The notes under the pieces: generated by a model | The model's database searches: none | What the model saw: only the letters and a program-made list of their open reading frames with translations | What the model was told of the DNA's origin: nothing | Virus record (IMG/VR): IMGVR_UViG_3300031463_000021 | Coordinates: 1-32,448 of that record | DNA: 32,448 nt | Source of the DNA: a virus | Reading direction: 5' to 3' (one strand) | Shown: positions 1-7,385 of the stretch, one piece after another | Layout of the letters: each line of letters begins with the position of its first letter | Position numbering within the stretch: the first letter of the stretch is position 1 | Position numbers and translations under genes: made by a program

Positions 1-37
1 AAAATAGCCGGGGTAGCCTAGCCTGGCCAGGGCGCCA

Positions 38-55
38 GACTCATAATCTGGAGAG
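38..55. other. attL core
   Basis: GACTCATAATCTGGAGAG is identical to 32331-32348. It spans the anticodon loop, the 3' anticodon strand and the start of the variable region. Flanking bases differ on both sides (37 against 32330, 56 against 32349), which sets the outer limits of the crossover. Archaeal integrases commonly recombine within tRNA anticodon loops. Confidence 0.88.
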
Positions 56-412
56 AACAAGGGGCATGCGCCCTATCCCAGAGGTCGCGGGCTCGAATCC
101 CGCCCCCGGCACCAAGCGAAAACCTACGGTTTCCGCGCTTCCCTTGTTGAACGGAGCTTGTTTTGGGTTGTTTTGGTTTAGGGTTTGGAGTAGGGTGAGG
201 AGGGTTTGTAGGTTGTCTATTAGCGTGTGGTCTCCAGATTTGGGACGGTCCCAGGACGGTCCTGTGTATGGTTGTTCTCCAGACTGGGACGGTCCTAATA
301 GAAGAGTTGTTAGGTAGTCGTTTAAGCCCATGTTGGCGTTTTCTGCTTTGTTTCGGAGTAGGTCGGCGACTTCGGTTTTTAGGCATAAGCCTGTCATTCC
401 TTGTTTGGGCAA
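41..412 (-). CDS. Small RHH regulator ending inside the tRNA
   Basis: A 123-residue protein. Residues about 6-40 ([14 protein letters not shown] then an [17 protein letters not shown] helix) fit a ribbon-helix-helix DNA-binding fold. The middle is a linker with two similar GPS...SG(E/D) segments encoded by imperfect direct repeats, followed by a Leu/Asn-rich helix. The last 25 or so codons are antisense to the tRNA gene and the stop lies in the anticodon loop at 41-43, inside the att core. Because the core is shared, the same stop would be kept in the excised circle. It overlaps the upstream gene by 19 nt, so the two are probably co-transcribed. The C-terminal part may not be functional. A role in controlling integrase or lysogeny is inference. 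Confidence 0.6.
   Translation of the reverse strand: MPKQGMTGLCLKTEVADLLRNKAENANMGLNDYLTTLLLGPSQSGEQPYTGPSWDRPKSGDHTLIDNLQTLLTLLQTLNQNNPKQAPFNKGSAETVGFRLVPGAGFEPATSGIGRMPLVLSRL
54..83 (+). other. tRNA intron at position 45/46
   Basis: CTGG (48-51) can pair with CCAG (78-81) to make the 4-bp central helix of a bulge-helix-bulge element, flanked by the 3-nt bulges AGA (52-54) and AGG (82-84). Cutting after the second base of each bulge removes 30 nt and leaves the standard 5-nt variable loop AGGTC. The outer helices are weak, so this is a relaxed form of the motif. The boundaries are inferred from structure. Confidence 0.8.
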
Positions 413-720
413 GTTTTCACCTCCTTCTGGTTTTTATTTTGGTTGGTGGGATTTTTAAGATGCCGTAAAGAATTTTTTGTAGGGGCAGGCGGGTTTTTGT
501 TTTGGAGGTATAGGTTTCTGAGGATGATTAGTTTGGCTGTGTGGAAGTATCCTGCTTCTCTGAGTTCTTTGTGGGTTGCTGTTATGCCTTTATAGTCTGT
601 GCCCATTGTTCGGGCTTGTTCCTCTTGAAAGAGTTGCTGAGCTTTCTCCCAGATCAGCGGTCTCACTGTGGGCCAGAATTTACCGCGGTTTCTGGTTTGG
701 GATTTGGACAATTTCTTCAT
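394..720 (-). CDS. Hypothetical basic protein
   Basis: A 108-residue protein, rich in Lys, Arg, Gln and Asn, that I do not recognise. Residues about 10-75 look helical and could form a small helix-turn-helix (a [19 protein letters not shown] stretch). The C-terminal 35 residues are low-complexity Asn/Lys/Pro. It sits in a minus-strand run with the 58-residue gene upstream, overlapping it by 41 nt, and the RHH gene downstream, overlapping by 19 nt. The ATG is directly preceded by GAGGT with no spacer, so the start is uncertain. No signal peptide or membrane segment is visible. Confidence 0.5.
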   Translation of the reverse strand: MKKLSKSQTRNRGKFWPTVRPLIWEKAQQLFQEEQARTMGTDYKGITATHKELREAGYFHTAKLIILRNLYLQNKNPPAPTKNSLRHLKNPTNQNKNQKEVKTCPNKE

Positions 721-856
721 ACCTCATGGTTTCTATTTTGTTTTCGATTTCTTTGTCTGGGATGGGAAGGTCTATGATGTAGTCGGCGATTTTTCGGGCT
801 TCGTCAGAGTCTTTAGCGTTGACAATAAGAACGATTTCCACTAAATACTTTGGCAT
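680..856 (-). CDS. Hypothetical 58-residue protein
   Basis: Begins at ATG 854-856 after a GAGGCGGATG stretch that can act as ribosome binding site. The protein starts MPKYLVEIVLIVNAKDSDEA and continues with a helix (RKIADYIIDLP) and an acidic segment, giving a beta-alpha-beta look. Its function is not recognised. It is the first gene of the left-end minus-strand cluster and overlaps the next gene by 41 nt in another frame. That long overlap makes one of the two starts doubtful, but this one has the better initiation context. Confidence 0.5.
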   Translation of the reverse strand: MPKYLVEIVLIVNAKDSDEARKIADYIIDLPIPDKEIENKIETMRYEEIVQIPNQKPR

Positions 857-1053
857 GCTTTCATCCGCCTCAGTTAAGACTTTAGGCTATGCTCAAAAAT
901 GGGTTAGAATCGTTTCAATGTGAAAATTACGATGTGAAAATGACTGTTTTCAGACAAAGGCGCAGACACAGGTGCTTTTCATTATGTACATTTGGCATTT
1001 GAGACTCTGATTTTCAGTGGATAATGTGAAAGATAGCTCCAAGGAGAACGTCA
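857..1053. repeat. Intergenic region with ATGTGAAAAT repeats
   Basis: This divergent gap separates the left minus-strand cluster from the plus-strand gene at 1054. ATGTGAAAAT occurs at 918-927 and 932-941, 14 nt apart, and ATGTGAAA again at 1024-1031 just before the ribosome binding site AAGGAGA of the next gene. The spacing suits a tandem operator, but no regulator can be assigned. Confidence 0.35.
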
Positions 1054-1362
1054 ATGCAGAAACGCAAAGTTTTCATCTTTGTTCCTTGGAAAGCTAATAG
1101 CGGAAAGAGAATGCAAAAAGAGCGAAGACTAAAGCATAGTGCGCCATCTTACGATGTCATTTTTCAGAAAAGGACTACCTCAAGAGTTTACCGCTTAGTG
1201 AAGTTATCTCTTCCTAACGTAAGCACAAATCAAAGAAAGAGAGTCATCGAGACGCTTTTGGATGGAAGAGGCGCAATTGGATTGATAGAGTGGTGGATGA
1301 GAGGAAGTATAGTTAAAAAACCGAAATGGCAATTCTACTGCCTGCTTGTTTTCAAAGCATAG
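1054..1362 (+). CDS. Hypothetical basic protein
   Basis: A 102-residue, strongly basic protein with an AAGGAGA ribosome binding site about 8 nt before the ATG. It begins with a short hydrophobic strand (VFIFVPWKA), then a Lys/Arg-rich region, and ends with an aromatic stretch (WQFYCLLVFKA). The order may be beta-rich ends around a helix (QRKRVIETLLDG). I do not recognise a family. It stands alone on the plus strand and converges with the restriction-modification operon, its stop lying 22 nt from the nuclease stop. It could be cargo linked to that operon, but nothing in the sequence shows this. Confidence 0.5.
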   Translation: MQKRKVFIFVPWKANSGKRMQKERRLKHSAPSYDVIFQKRTTSRVYRLVKLSLPNVSTNQRKRVIETLLDGRGAIGLIEWWMRGSIVKKPKWQFYCLLVFKA

Positions 1363-1384
1363 AGGCACTCTGCTAAGTATGTCT

Positions 1385-3187
1385 TTACATGAAATTCGTT
1401 AGTTTTGCCGATGAAGAGTTGTTTTGTAGCGCCAAATCATAACTTTCGGGAATTGAAACTTCTCCACTCATTATGGAGAAAATGTTATCACTGCCCGTTT
1501 TCCATATGTTCCACTGCTTTCGGTCGCTTGTTATATAAACAAAGTAATCCAGGTCTTTTAAGTCGAGTTCCTTAATATGATATGTCGTGAATGCTCTATT
1601 TGCCCAGAAGCCAACTCCTATTTTAACAGCGGTATTCAGGGAATCTTTTGCAAACCTTGTCTGAAAATCTTTAAGCCCATCGATGTATGCTTGTTCTTCT
1701 TTGTAAAGAGACAAGTTGTCTATGTTTTCTTGAACATCGCCCCGAGAATAAGTGCCGATGTTTTCCTGAAGGCTTGTCACCCTGCTTGGCAGAAATGAGA
1801 TTATGTCAATGTATTCTCGAGGTTGTCGTCTTCCTGTTCCTGGCTCTACGAGTATTCTACGGTCTCCTTGAGCACCAGGATAGCTAACCGCAATTATTCT
1901 AAATCCATTCTTCTTCAAGATGTTGTGAACTGCGATATAGGTTACATCGTCCTCATCTAATGTTGTTCTTTCTTTTATCTGAGTGATTTCGGGGTAACTA
2001 TCAAACACTCTGACATCTGGGCAATCCTGCCATCTCAGCACTATCCTTCTTTGATTATTATCATCTTCAACTGCGAAAAGCGCTGAGTAGGCAAATATCG
2101 TTTTCAATGGCTTGTTTAAACTAAGGAAATTTCTGTGCACGAATTCTGTGAGATCCAATGTGATTGTGCTTGAGCTGCCGCCCCTATATGTTTCCACTAT
2201 TCCCATGAACTCATCACTTTGATAAAGGCCAGATCCGAGTGCAAAGCAATATAGAAAATCGTATGCGTTGACCAGCCCATTTTGTCTAATGTATTCTCTA
2301 ATCTCTTCCTCTTTGGGAACACCTTTATACCATGCATCATTACGCTCATTGAATATCATTTTTGACACAATTGATGGGAACAAGGTTGCATAGTAAGCCA
2401 ACATGCCCCTTTCAGGGTCCATTGCGTGACCAAATCTATTGAGTTTGAGTTCCAATGCTTCTCTGTTCAACACAGGGTCCCTATCGATCCATCGTGTCCT
2501 TGACGTATCAAGTGTCTGGGCGTCGACTTGCTGTGTGCTTTGAAGTTTTTCAATCCACTCTTTGAAAAAGGTTTTCTCCTGCAATGCCGCGACTACTTTA
2601 TTGACCCATTCCTCTGAGAAACCTTCAGCGGTTATGACTTGTAGAATCGTCTTTAATAACCATTCGAGTTCCTCAATCGGCTTTGGGCAGGAAAGATATT
2701 CTGTGTCAACCTCGACCACTCCTTTTTCGTTGCACTTCCACTCGAAGTGAAAATATGGCAAGTCATATCTTTTGAAAATTAAAGAAAACGGTTTGGCATA
2801 GTCAAATTCTACTTGTCCACCATGCTCATATGGAGATTCCTTCTTAGTTGGCGATATTTTAGCGTAGAGACAATTATTTCTGGCTGAAGTTAATAGTCCG
2901 TCAAATCGTTGAAGTTCATGGTCTTCAGTAAAGACAGCTGTTGAAAATTCGATAAAGAGAAGTGGATGTTCTTGGTTGTCTTGTATGATTGTCATCAAGA
3001 TGTCAGGTTTTTTCCAAAAGAATATTGGTGCAAGTTTTCTGCCATAGTACGCATAATTTCCTTTGAGTTTTACTAATTTGACGCGAATTTCGGTTGATAT
3101 TGCTTCAAGAGCTTTTTGTATCATTGGAAGAATGAAATGATTTGCTTGCTCCATACATTCATAGTATAATCTAATTTCTTGAATCAT
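1385..3187 (-). CDS. PD-(D/E)xK-like restriction endonuclease
   Basis: A 600-residue protein, last gene of a four-gene operon with two DNA methyltransferases. Residues 61-62 (PD) and the strand LLFIEFSTA (77-85, E80) give a PD-(x)n-E-x-S arrangement, a plausible variant of the PD-(D/E)xK nuclease site in which the usual Lys is replaced by Ser; E89, D90 and H91 follow. The remaining 500 residues are unassigned and would hold target recognition. The length suits single-chain Type II or IIS enzymes, larger than simple dimeric ones. The AGGTGAG ribosome binding site lies in the 11-nt gap after the upstream methyltransferase. The restriction role rests mainly on neighbourhood plus this motif; the recognition site cannot be predicted. 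Confidence 0.68.
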   Translation of the reverse strand: MIQEIRLYYECMEQANHFILPMIQKALEAISTEIRVKLVKLKGNYAYYGRKLAPIFFWKKPDILMTIIQDNQEHPLLFIEFSTAVFTEDHELQRFDGLLTSARNNCLYAKISPTKKESPYEHGGQVEFDYAKPFSLIFKRYDLPYFHFEWKCNEKGVVEVDTEYLSCPKPIEELEWLLKTILQVITAEGFSEEWVNKVVAALQEKTFFKEWIEKLQSTQQVDAQTLDTSRTRWIDRDPVLNREALELKLNRFGHAMDPERGMLAYYATLFPSIVSKMIFNERNDAWYKGVPKEEEIREYIRQNGLVNAYDFLYCFALGSGLYQSDEFMGIVETYRGGSSSTITLDLTEFVHRNFLSLNKPLKTIFAYSALFAVEDDNNQRRIVLRWQDCPDVRVFDSYPEITQIKERTTLDEDDVTYIAVHNILKKNGFRIIAVSYPGAQGDRRILVEPGTGRRQPREYIDIISFLPSRVTSLQENIGTYSRGDVQENIDNLSLYKEEQAYIDGLKDFQTRFAKDSLNTAVKIGVGFWANRAFTTYHIKELDLKDLDYFVYITSDRKQWNIWKTGSDNIFSIMSGEVSIPESYDLALQNNSSSAKLTNFM

Positions 3188-3198
3188 GATGTACTCAC

Positions 3199-4407
3199 CT
3201 ATTTTTCGTTATTCAGGAGAATTATGTGTTCTTCCTTTGTCTTGTTTCTAAAGGCTGGATTAAAGGATTTACTTGCATAATTCAGGCTGTAGTTGACCTT
3301 ATCCAACAGTTTGAAACCTGTCTTTTCGGCAATTTCGTTGACTACCGCATCTCCTCTAAATAGCTCCTTTCTTATAATGGAATCTCCAACGACTATCACA
3401 AACGGTTTATTAGGTTTCAAGACATGCCTAAACTGTTCGAAACATCTTGTCATGTCCCTTATGTAAGTGTCGATGTTTTCCCTCTGACTTGAGTGCCTGA
3501 GTCTTGAGCCTATTTCATTGAACTTGGCGCGTTCCCAATCTAATTTCAACCAAAACATTCGCAATTTGTGGTAGAGGTAGTAGTCATATGTATTAGGATA
3601 TGGTGGTGATGTGACAATCAAGTCGGCACTATTTTCCTCCAAAAAATCTGCTTCTCTGCAGTCGGCATGATGAGCGACCGCTTGACAGTCGGAGGCTCTC
3701 TTGTTGAATTCTTTCATTCTTTTGCTCATATCTAAGAGCTTGTTTTTGAAAAGGGAAAAAGCGTGTTTTGGTAAGACTTCTTTTTTGACAGCAGCATATC
3801 GTGTTTCGCTTTCTTGATTGGAGACTGAGACTATTATAGAGGAAAATGCCAAAAGAACGAAATTCTTGAACTCTTCTCTAACGCATTCTTGAATGATGGA
3901 TGTTTTAATTATTGCTAACTCCTGCAAGACAGGCTCTTCAAACCAATGGTCTCTGTTGGGAAAATCGGGTATGTCAAAAGAATAGATGCTATTTTCAAAA
4001 GAGCTATCCATGAAGGCTATGAGATTTTGATTCTTATAACGGCTTGCCCAAAAATTATCAAGTCTCTTTTCAATTTTTGCTAATAAAGTAGGAATTGTAT
4101 CCAACTCTTGATCTGTGATTTTTGTGGTCTTAACATTTGCCATGAAAACGCCAAGAGGGTGAATATCAATGCCAAGAGATCGTCGTCCGAGGAGCTTTGC
4201 CTCTACAAGCGTTGTTCCGCTCCCACAATACGGGTCAAGAATAAGGTCGTTCTCGTTGCTCATGTGTTTGATGAAGAAGTTTGGTATTTGGGGTATAAAC
4301 TTTCCCGGAAAAGGGTGAAAATTATGAGTGAGATATGTGGTGTCTTGTGCATGGAGTATAACGTTAAGAATTTCTTCTTTAGGCAACGACATTATGAAAT
4401 CGCCCAT
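3199..4407 (-). CDS. DNA methyltransferase 1 (TSPPY type)
   Basis: A 402-residue SAM-dependent DNA methyltransferase. A THNFHPFPGKFIPQIPNFF segment near residue 30 is typical of these enzymes, followed by the SAM-binding motif DPYCGSGTT (about 58-66) with LGRRSLGIDI after it. The catalytic motif TSPPYPNTYDYYLYHKL lies near residue 265. Ser-Pro-Pro-Tyr is usual for N4-cytosine enzymes, so m4C is the likely product. About 200 residues between the motifs probably form the target-recognition domain. An in-frame ATG at 4392 is an alternative start. It overlaps the upstream methyltransferase by 29 nt (14 nt with the later start). Together the two would protect both strands of an asymmetric site. 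Confidence 0.87.
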   Translation of the reverse strand: MGDFIMSLPKEEILNVILHAQDTTYLTHNFHPFPGKFIPQIPNFFIKHMSNENDLILDPYCGSGTTLVEAKLLGRRSLGIDIHPLGVFMANVKTTKITDQELDTIPTLLAKIEKRLDNFWASRYKNQNLIAFMDSSFENSIYSFDIPDFPNRDHWFEEPVLQELAIIKTSIIQECVREEFKNFVLLAFSSIIVSVSNQESETRYAAVKKEVLPKHAFSLFKNKLLDMSKRMKEFNKRASDCQAVAHHADCREADFLEENSADLIVTSPPYPNTYDYYLYHKLRMFWLKLDWERAKFNEIGSRLRHSSQRENIDTYIRDMTRCFEQFRHVLKPNKPFVIVVGDSIIRKELFRGDAVVNEIAEKTGFKLLDKVNYSLNYASKSFNPAFRNKTKEEHIILLNNEK

Positions 4408-5248
4408 TCTCTGGTGGTTTTCTCAACACGACAAGAAAAGTGTGATTGATATTCACGTAGAAAACAGAAGGATATCCTAATAGTACGAGGCTTCGCTGTT
4501 CATTTTGGTCCCAGATAATCAAGTCGTGATAAAGGAACCCTGCATCTTTTCCGAGATGAGCAATATCAGAATGGAAGTCGATGAAGGGCTTTCCGTTTTG
4601 TGGATCCCTACAATCTTTTACAACCCAGATGTTGTATCCTCCAGGTTTCGTGACTATCATTAATTTTGTCATAACATCTTTTACGGCTTGAAGAAACTCT
4701 TCATAACCAAGATTGCCAAAGTCTCGTGGATCTTCTCCATACTGCTTGACTACCGATTTGTTCAAAGACGCTATCCACGAAGTCTTGTGGGTTTTCTTTC
4801 TGTCGTTTAAAGAACGCAAAATAAAGTTTGCATAAGGTGGAGAGGTGAACATAAGCTGAACACTATTTGGCTCCACCCATCGTAGCATTTCTCTACAGTC
4901 GCCAAGAATCACTTTTTGCTCGGGGCCTTCAATTAACTTTTGTTGACTGAGAATTTCTTTTGCCAATTTTACGAACGTTTCGTATAGCTCTATGCCTATT
5001 CCTCTTCTGCCAAGATTTCTTGCAGCGATAAGAGTGGTACCTACGCCAAGAAATGGGTCCAGAACCAAGTCATTCTTTTTTGTGTACATTTTTATTGCTC
5101 TCTCCGCTAAGGCCACCGAAAACGTGGCTCCATGCTTAAGGTGATACCATTCTCGAGCAGAACTAACTTCACGCGCTGTCCAAACGCTTTTGCTTAGGCG
5201 TGTCCACTCCTTCGGTGTGAGTCCATTAAACCCTACTTTTTCACTCAT
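4379..5248 (-). CDS. DNA methyltransferase 2 (TSPPY type)
   Basis: A 289-residue methyltransferase starting MSEKVGFNGL. Its ATG overlaps the TGA of the upstream regulator (ATGA), which fixes the start better than the longer open frame to 5305. The SAM-binding motif DPFLGVGTT with LGRRGIGIEL lies near residues 63-90 and the catalytic motif LMFTSPPYANF near 132-142. Motif spacing is shorter than in the neighbouring methyltransferase, so recognition probably lies after the catalytic motif. Ser-Pro-Pro-Tyr favours N4-cytosine methylation. Two unlike methyltransferases beside one nuclease is the usual plan for systems with non-palindromic targets. Translation is coupled to the regulator upstream. 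Confidence 0.87.
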   Translation of the reverse strand: MSEKVGFNGLTPKEWTRLSKSVWTAREVSSAREWYHLKHGATFSVALAERAIKMYTKKNDLVLDPFLGVGTTLIAARNLGRRGIGIELYETFVKLAKEILSQQKLIEGPEQKVILGDCREMLRWVEPNSVQLMFTSPPYANFILRSLNDRKKTHKTSWIASLNKSVVKQYGEDPRDFGNLGYEEFLQAVKDVMTKLMIVTKPGGYNIWVVKDCRDPQNGKPFIDFHSDIAHLGKDAGFLYHDLIIWDQNEQRSLVLLGYPSVFYVNINHTFLVVLRKPPENGRFHNVVA

Positions 5249-5469
5249 TTGTTTTTCACCCTGTTGTTGAAGTATATTCGGGCGGGTCCAACTTTCCTTG
5301 AGCATACCTCGCCTTTTTGTTCCATGGCTGTCAGAAAGCCTGCCATAAACTGGCGATTAATGTCTACTGCTTTCGCAATCTCCTTGATGCTGAGCCCAGG
5401 CGTCTTTGCTAATATCCTCTTGATTTTTTCGGATAAATCGATGCTAAGAGAAGGACGATCTGCGCTCAT
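5245..5469 (-). CDS. Winged-helix regulator of the R-M operon
   Basis: A 74-residue protein with a helix-turn-helix in residues about 15-50 (IKRILAKTPGLSIKEIAKAV then INRQFMAGFLTAMEQKGEV) and a short wing (KVGPARIYFNN). The ATG at 5467-5469 is preferred over a GTG at 5493 because it follows AGGGAT and fits the TATA box at 5511-5520. It is the first gene of the restriction-modification operon and overlaps the next gene by 4 nt. By position it may act like a controller protein that times nuclease expression; that is inference. Confidence 0.75.
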   Translation of the reverse strand: MSADRPSLSIDLSEKIKRILAKTPGLSIKEIAKAVDINRQFMAGFLTAMEQKGEVCSRKVGPARIYFNNRVKNK

Positions 5470-5510
5470 ATAGATTATCCCTTGTGCTAACACTAATGAT
5501 ATTTAAGTCT

Positions 5511-5520
5511 GGATATATAA
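5511..5520 (-). promoter_or_regulatory. TATA box of the R-M operon
   Basis: On the minus strand this reads TTATATATCC, preceded by an A-rich stretch and GGC that may be a TFB-recognition element. It lies about 45 nt before the ATG at 5469, leaving a leader of about 20 nt that contains AGGGAT. Confidence 0.55.
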
Positions 5521-5558
5521 GCCTATTTTTAATCAAAGTCTTCAGTTGCCAATCTCTT

Positions 5559-6002
5559 TTAGGCTCTTTTTCGTTGTCTTTTTTCGTGTTCTTCTTTTTC
5601 CTGAATCCATGCTTCGTATCTTTCTAATACGTCGTCAATCTGTCTATGAATAAAGTCTAAAGCTCCTCGATACGGCGAGTCCATTTCCTTAACAGCAGTT
5701 TCAAGCTTCTCATACTTTTCTCTTGGAATTTCCAAGTATTCAAAATCTTCTCTCAGAAACTTCAGGCGCCATCTTGCTGCATCGCGTATAAACTCTTCCC
5801 TCGTTGTGAAACCCAAATGCTTGTTTTTCTCCATAAAACTTTCAATGTCTTCAAGGAGCTCAGGCGGCAGTATTACAGATCGGCTTAGCATGGCTTCTAT
5901 TGCATCTTGGTATGTCTGCATCTTGCCTGTCTGAGCCATAAGCGTCCCAACAGTGGCTGTCAGTTTTTTATGGCTGACATCTGATATTCTTAGCGTTTTC
6001 AT
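5559..6002 (-). CDS. Tandem double-RHH protein
   Basis: A 147-residue protein. Residues 1-40 (MKTLRISDVSHKKLTATVGT then YQDAIEAML) and residues 46-82 (LPPELLEDIESFMEKN then TTREEFIRDAARWRLKFL) each look like a ribbon-helix-helix unit. Two in one chain would let a monomer form a complete DNA-binding module. Residues about 85-147 are a charged coiled-coil tail ending KRQRKRA. The first unit resembles antitoxin-like N-termini, but no toxin gene is adjacent. It follows the RHH-zinc gene with 1 nt between them, so the two share a transcript and probably a regulatory task. Confidence 0.68.
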   Translation of the reverse strand: MKTLRISDVSHKKLTATVGTLMAQTGKMQTYQDAIEAMLSRSVILPPELLEDIESFMEKNKHLGFTTREEFIRDAARWRLKFLREDFEYLEIPREKYEKLETAVKEMDSPYRGALDFIHRQIDDVLERYEAWIQEKEEHEKRQRKRA

Positions 6003-6003
6003 T

Positions 6004-6417
6004 TTATGTCTCCTTGATTTTTTTGCTTATGGGCCAGCCTTTTTCAATTAGGATTTTCCGTACTTTTGGTATGTTTAGGGCAAATTCCACATGGCGGCAG
6101 TTGTCTGTGCCGCAGTATTCGCACAAAACCTTGTCGGGTTTAAAGTAAACGTCTATTATCCTTCCTTTTGACACACCATTGCCAAGACTTCTGTCCAATA
6201 TTCGCACGCCGTTTTCGCTTATGTTGAAGTGTTCAAGCTGTGGCAGTTCAGATGTGGCAACGAGAATTTTCAGTTCTGAGCATTTTTCTCTGACTGCGTC
6301 TGTTACGAAGTCTGCGAGGCTTTTGTAGCCCATTTCAGGATGCGTTTTTATGTATTCTTCGATTAGGTTTATGAGTTCTCTTTGGAGGCTTACGCCGCGG
6401 TACTTGTCCATGGGCAT
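6004..6417 (-). CDS. RHH regulator with C-terminal zinc knuckle
   Basis: A 137-residue protein. Residues about 5-50 (YRGVSLQRELINLIEEYIKT then YKSLADFVTDAVREKCSEL) form a clear RHH domain. A middle segment, about 55-90, may bind a ligand or partner. Residues about 99-110 contain CEYCGTDNCRHVEFAL, a C-x2-C-x4-C-x-H pattern that probably binds zinc. It is read divergently from the RHH gene at 6569 across a 151-bp region, the usual layout of a lysis-lysogeny switch. Such RHH plus C4/C3H proteins are common in archaeal viruses; the DNA target is unknown. Confidence 0.72.
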   Translation of the reverse strand: MPMDKYRGVSLQRELINLIEEYIKTHPEMGYKSLADFVTDAVREKCSELKILVATSELPQLEHFNISENGVRILDRSLGNGVSKGRIIDVYFKPDKVLCEYCGTDNCRHVEFALNIPKVRKILIEKGWPISKKIKET

Positions 6418-6568
6418 TTTACCACACTCTTGCTTTACCTATACGTTAGTCAAGTCTTAATAAATTTTCGGTTCTTCCCTCTGCATTTTTTAGGTTATTA
6501 TAGCGATAAGCCTTAAATCCGTTAGCCACACGCATACCACACAAGTGAGGCGAAAGTGGGGTAAAAAC
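6418..6568. promoter_or_regulatory. Divergent promoter region
   Basis: This gap separates the minus-strand regulators from the plus-strand early operon. On the minus strand TTTATTAA (within 6454-6466) can serve as TATA box for the gene starting at 6417. On the plus strand GTTATTATAG and CCTTAAAT are TATA-like. The ATG at 6569 follows GTGGGGT. No clean palindrome stands out. Confidence 0.45.
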
Positions 6569-6739
6569 ATGCCAGGAGCAAACTACAAAAGCGTATCAAT
6601 CAACGACGAACTCATCGAACGAATAAAACAGCTCATCAACCAGCTTGGAACATACCACAGCGTCGCAGAATTCGTCTCCGAAGCCGTACGCCTAAGGATA
6701 GAATTCCTCGAGAAACAACACAAAACAAAGGAGGCTTAG
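6569..6739 (+). CDS. RHH regulator, first gene of early operon
   Basis: A 56-residue protein starting MPGANYKSVSINDELIERI, with YKSVSIN as the DNA-contacting strand and two helices (ELIERIKQLINQL and HSVAEFVSEAVRLRIEFLEKQ). This is a textbook single-domain RHH protein. The ATG at 6569, behind GGGGT, is preferred over an in-frame GTG at 6545. It is divergent from the RHH-zinc gene and 4 nt ahead of the next gene, whose ribosome binding site AAGGAGG lies in this gene's last codons. It is the best candidate for the operon's own regulator. Confidence 0.8.
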   Translation: MPGANYKSVSINDELIERIKQLINQLGTYHSVAEFVSEAVRLRIEFLEKQHKTKEA

Positions 6740-6743
6740 ATAG

Positions 6744-7385
6744 ATGGAAGTTGAAGAGCTGACTCTACCAAAAGAGCGAGCAGAAGCAGAATTCAACGCC
6801 TTAAGACAAGCCCTCAAACAAAACGCCAAACTACGAAAAGAACAGATCTACAAAGACCAGCATGCCGTTTACGGACATATGCGCTACGGAAAGAAAATCA
6901 TTGTACTCGATGAAAGCTTCCAAAAAGCAGGTCTAAACAAGGACGGAGACCCAAGGCTCGCCATTTGCCGTGCAGACGCTAAACAATGCTACTGCTACAA
7001 ATTCAAAGACGGAAGCGCCGTGTTCGCCGACCAAAGATGGATAACAGTTCCAAGAAAAACATTCGGCGACATCAAACTCCCAGCAGGAACCTTCAAATGG
7101 ATTCCATTAAAACCTGAAATCCCATTAGACAATTGGCAAAACGACATCAAAGGCAACAAAAACATCCAAACACTCGTTCCCATCATTCCAGCCAAAATCC
7201 TCGTCAACGAGGTCAAAGTTTTGCTTAAGAACTATCACATTCTTTGGGAAGTTGAAGAGTGGAAACCTGTTCCACCAAAAGACCCGATCTTGCTGAAGCA
7301 GCTGTCACCAAACGTGTTCGGCGTTCTCGCCACATGGGAGCTTACACCGCTTGAAAGGGCAATAGTGCGAGGGAGAATCCAATGA
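6744..7385 (+). CDS. Hypothetical early protein
   Basis: A 213-residue protein behind a strong AAGGAGG ribosome binding site. Residues 1-40 are a charged helix. The middle is beta-rich with a cysteine cluster (CRADAKQCYCYKF near residues 74-86) and a DxRWI strand. The C-terminal third is mixed (NEVKVLLKNYHILWEVEEWKPV). It ends with ATGA overlapping the next start. No family is recognised. Position in the early operon suggests a role in genome handling, but nothing proves it. Confidence 0.65.
   Translation: MEVEELTLPKERAEAEFNALRQALKQNAKLRKEQIYKDQHAVYGHMRYGKKIIVLDESFQKAGLNKDGDPRLAICRADAKQCYCYKFKDGSAVFADQRWITVPRKTFGDIKLPAGTFKWIPLKPEIPLDNWQNDIKGNKNIQTLVPIIPAKILVNEVKVLLKNYHILWEVEEWKPVPPKDPILLKQLSPNVFGVLATWELTPLERAIVRGRIQ

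Larger units (their letters stand above)
7..114 (+). tRNA. Elongator tRNA-Met (CAT), intron-containing
   Basis: The acceptor stem pairs 7-13 with 104-110, the discriminator is A111 and CCA is encoded at 112-114. The anticodon stem pairs 35-39 with 47-51 around the loop CTCATAA, anticodon CAT at 42-44. The T stem pairs 87-91 with 99-103. The acceptor starting GCCGGGG fits archaeal elongator tRNA-Met rather than the initiator. The variable region is 35 nt instead of 5, explained by a 30-nt intron at 54-83. The 5' part up to the anticodon loop is host DNA; everything 3' of the crossover came with the virus. Confidence 0.93.

Noticed and set aside
242-295. Three GGACGGTCC copies as CRISPR or terminator
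   Set aside because: Too short and irregularly spaced, lying in the linker of a coding sequence; no spacers of equal length and no cas gene in the window.
18-386. Open frames antisense to the tRNA with [10 protein letters not shown] or GGIRARDL type peptides
   Set aside because: These are standard artefacts of translating a tRNA gene backwards. Only the frame with an RHH N-terminus and a plausible start was kept, and its tRNA-encoded tail is marked as doubtful.
5559-6002. Double-RHH protein as antitoxin of a toxin-antitoxin pair
   Set aside because: The adjacent gene is another RHH regulator with a zinc knuckle, not a toxin, and no short toxin-like frame overlaps.
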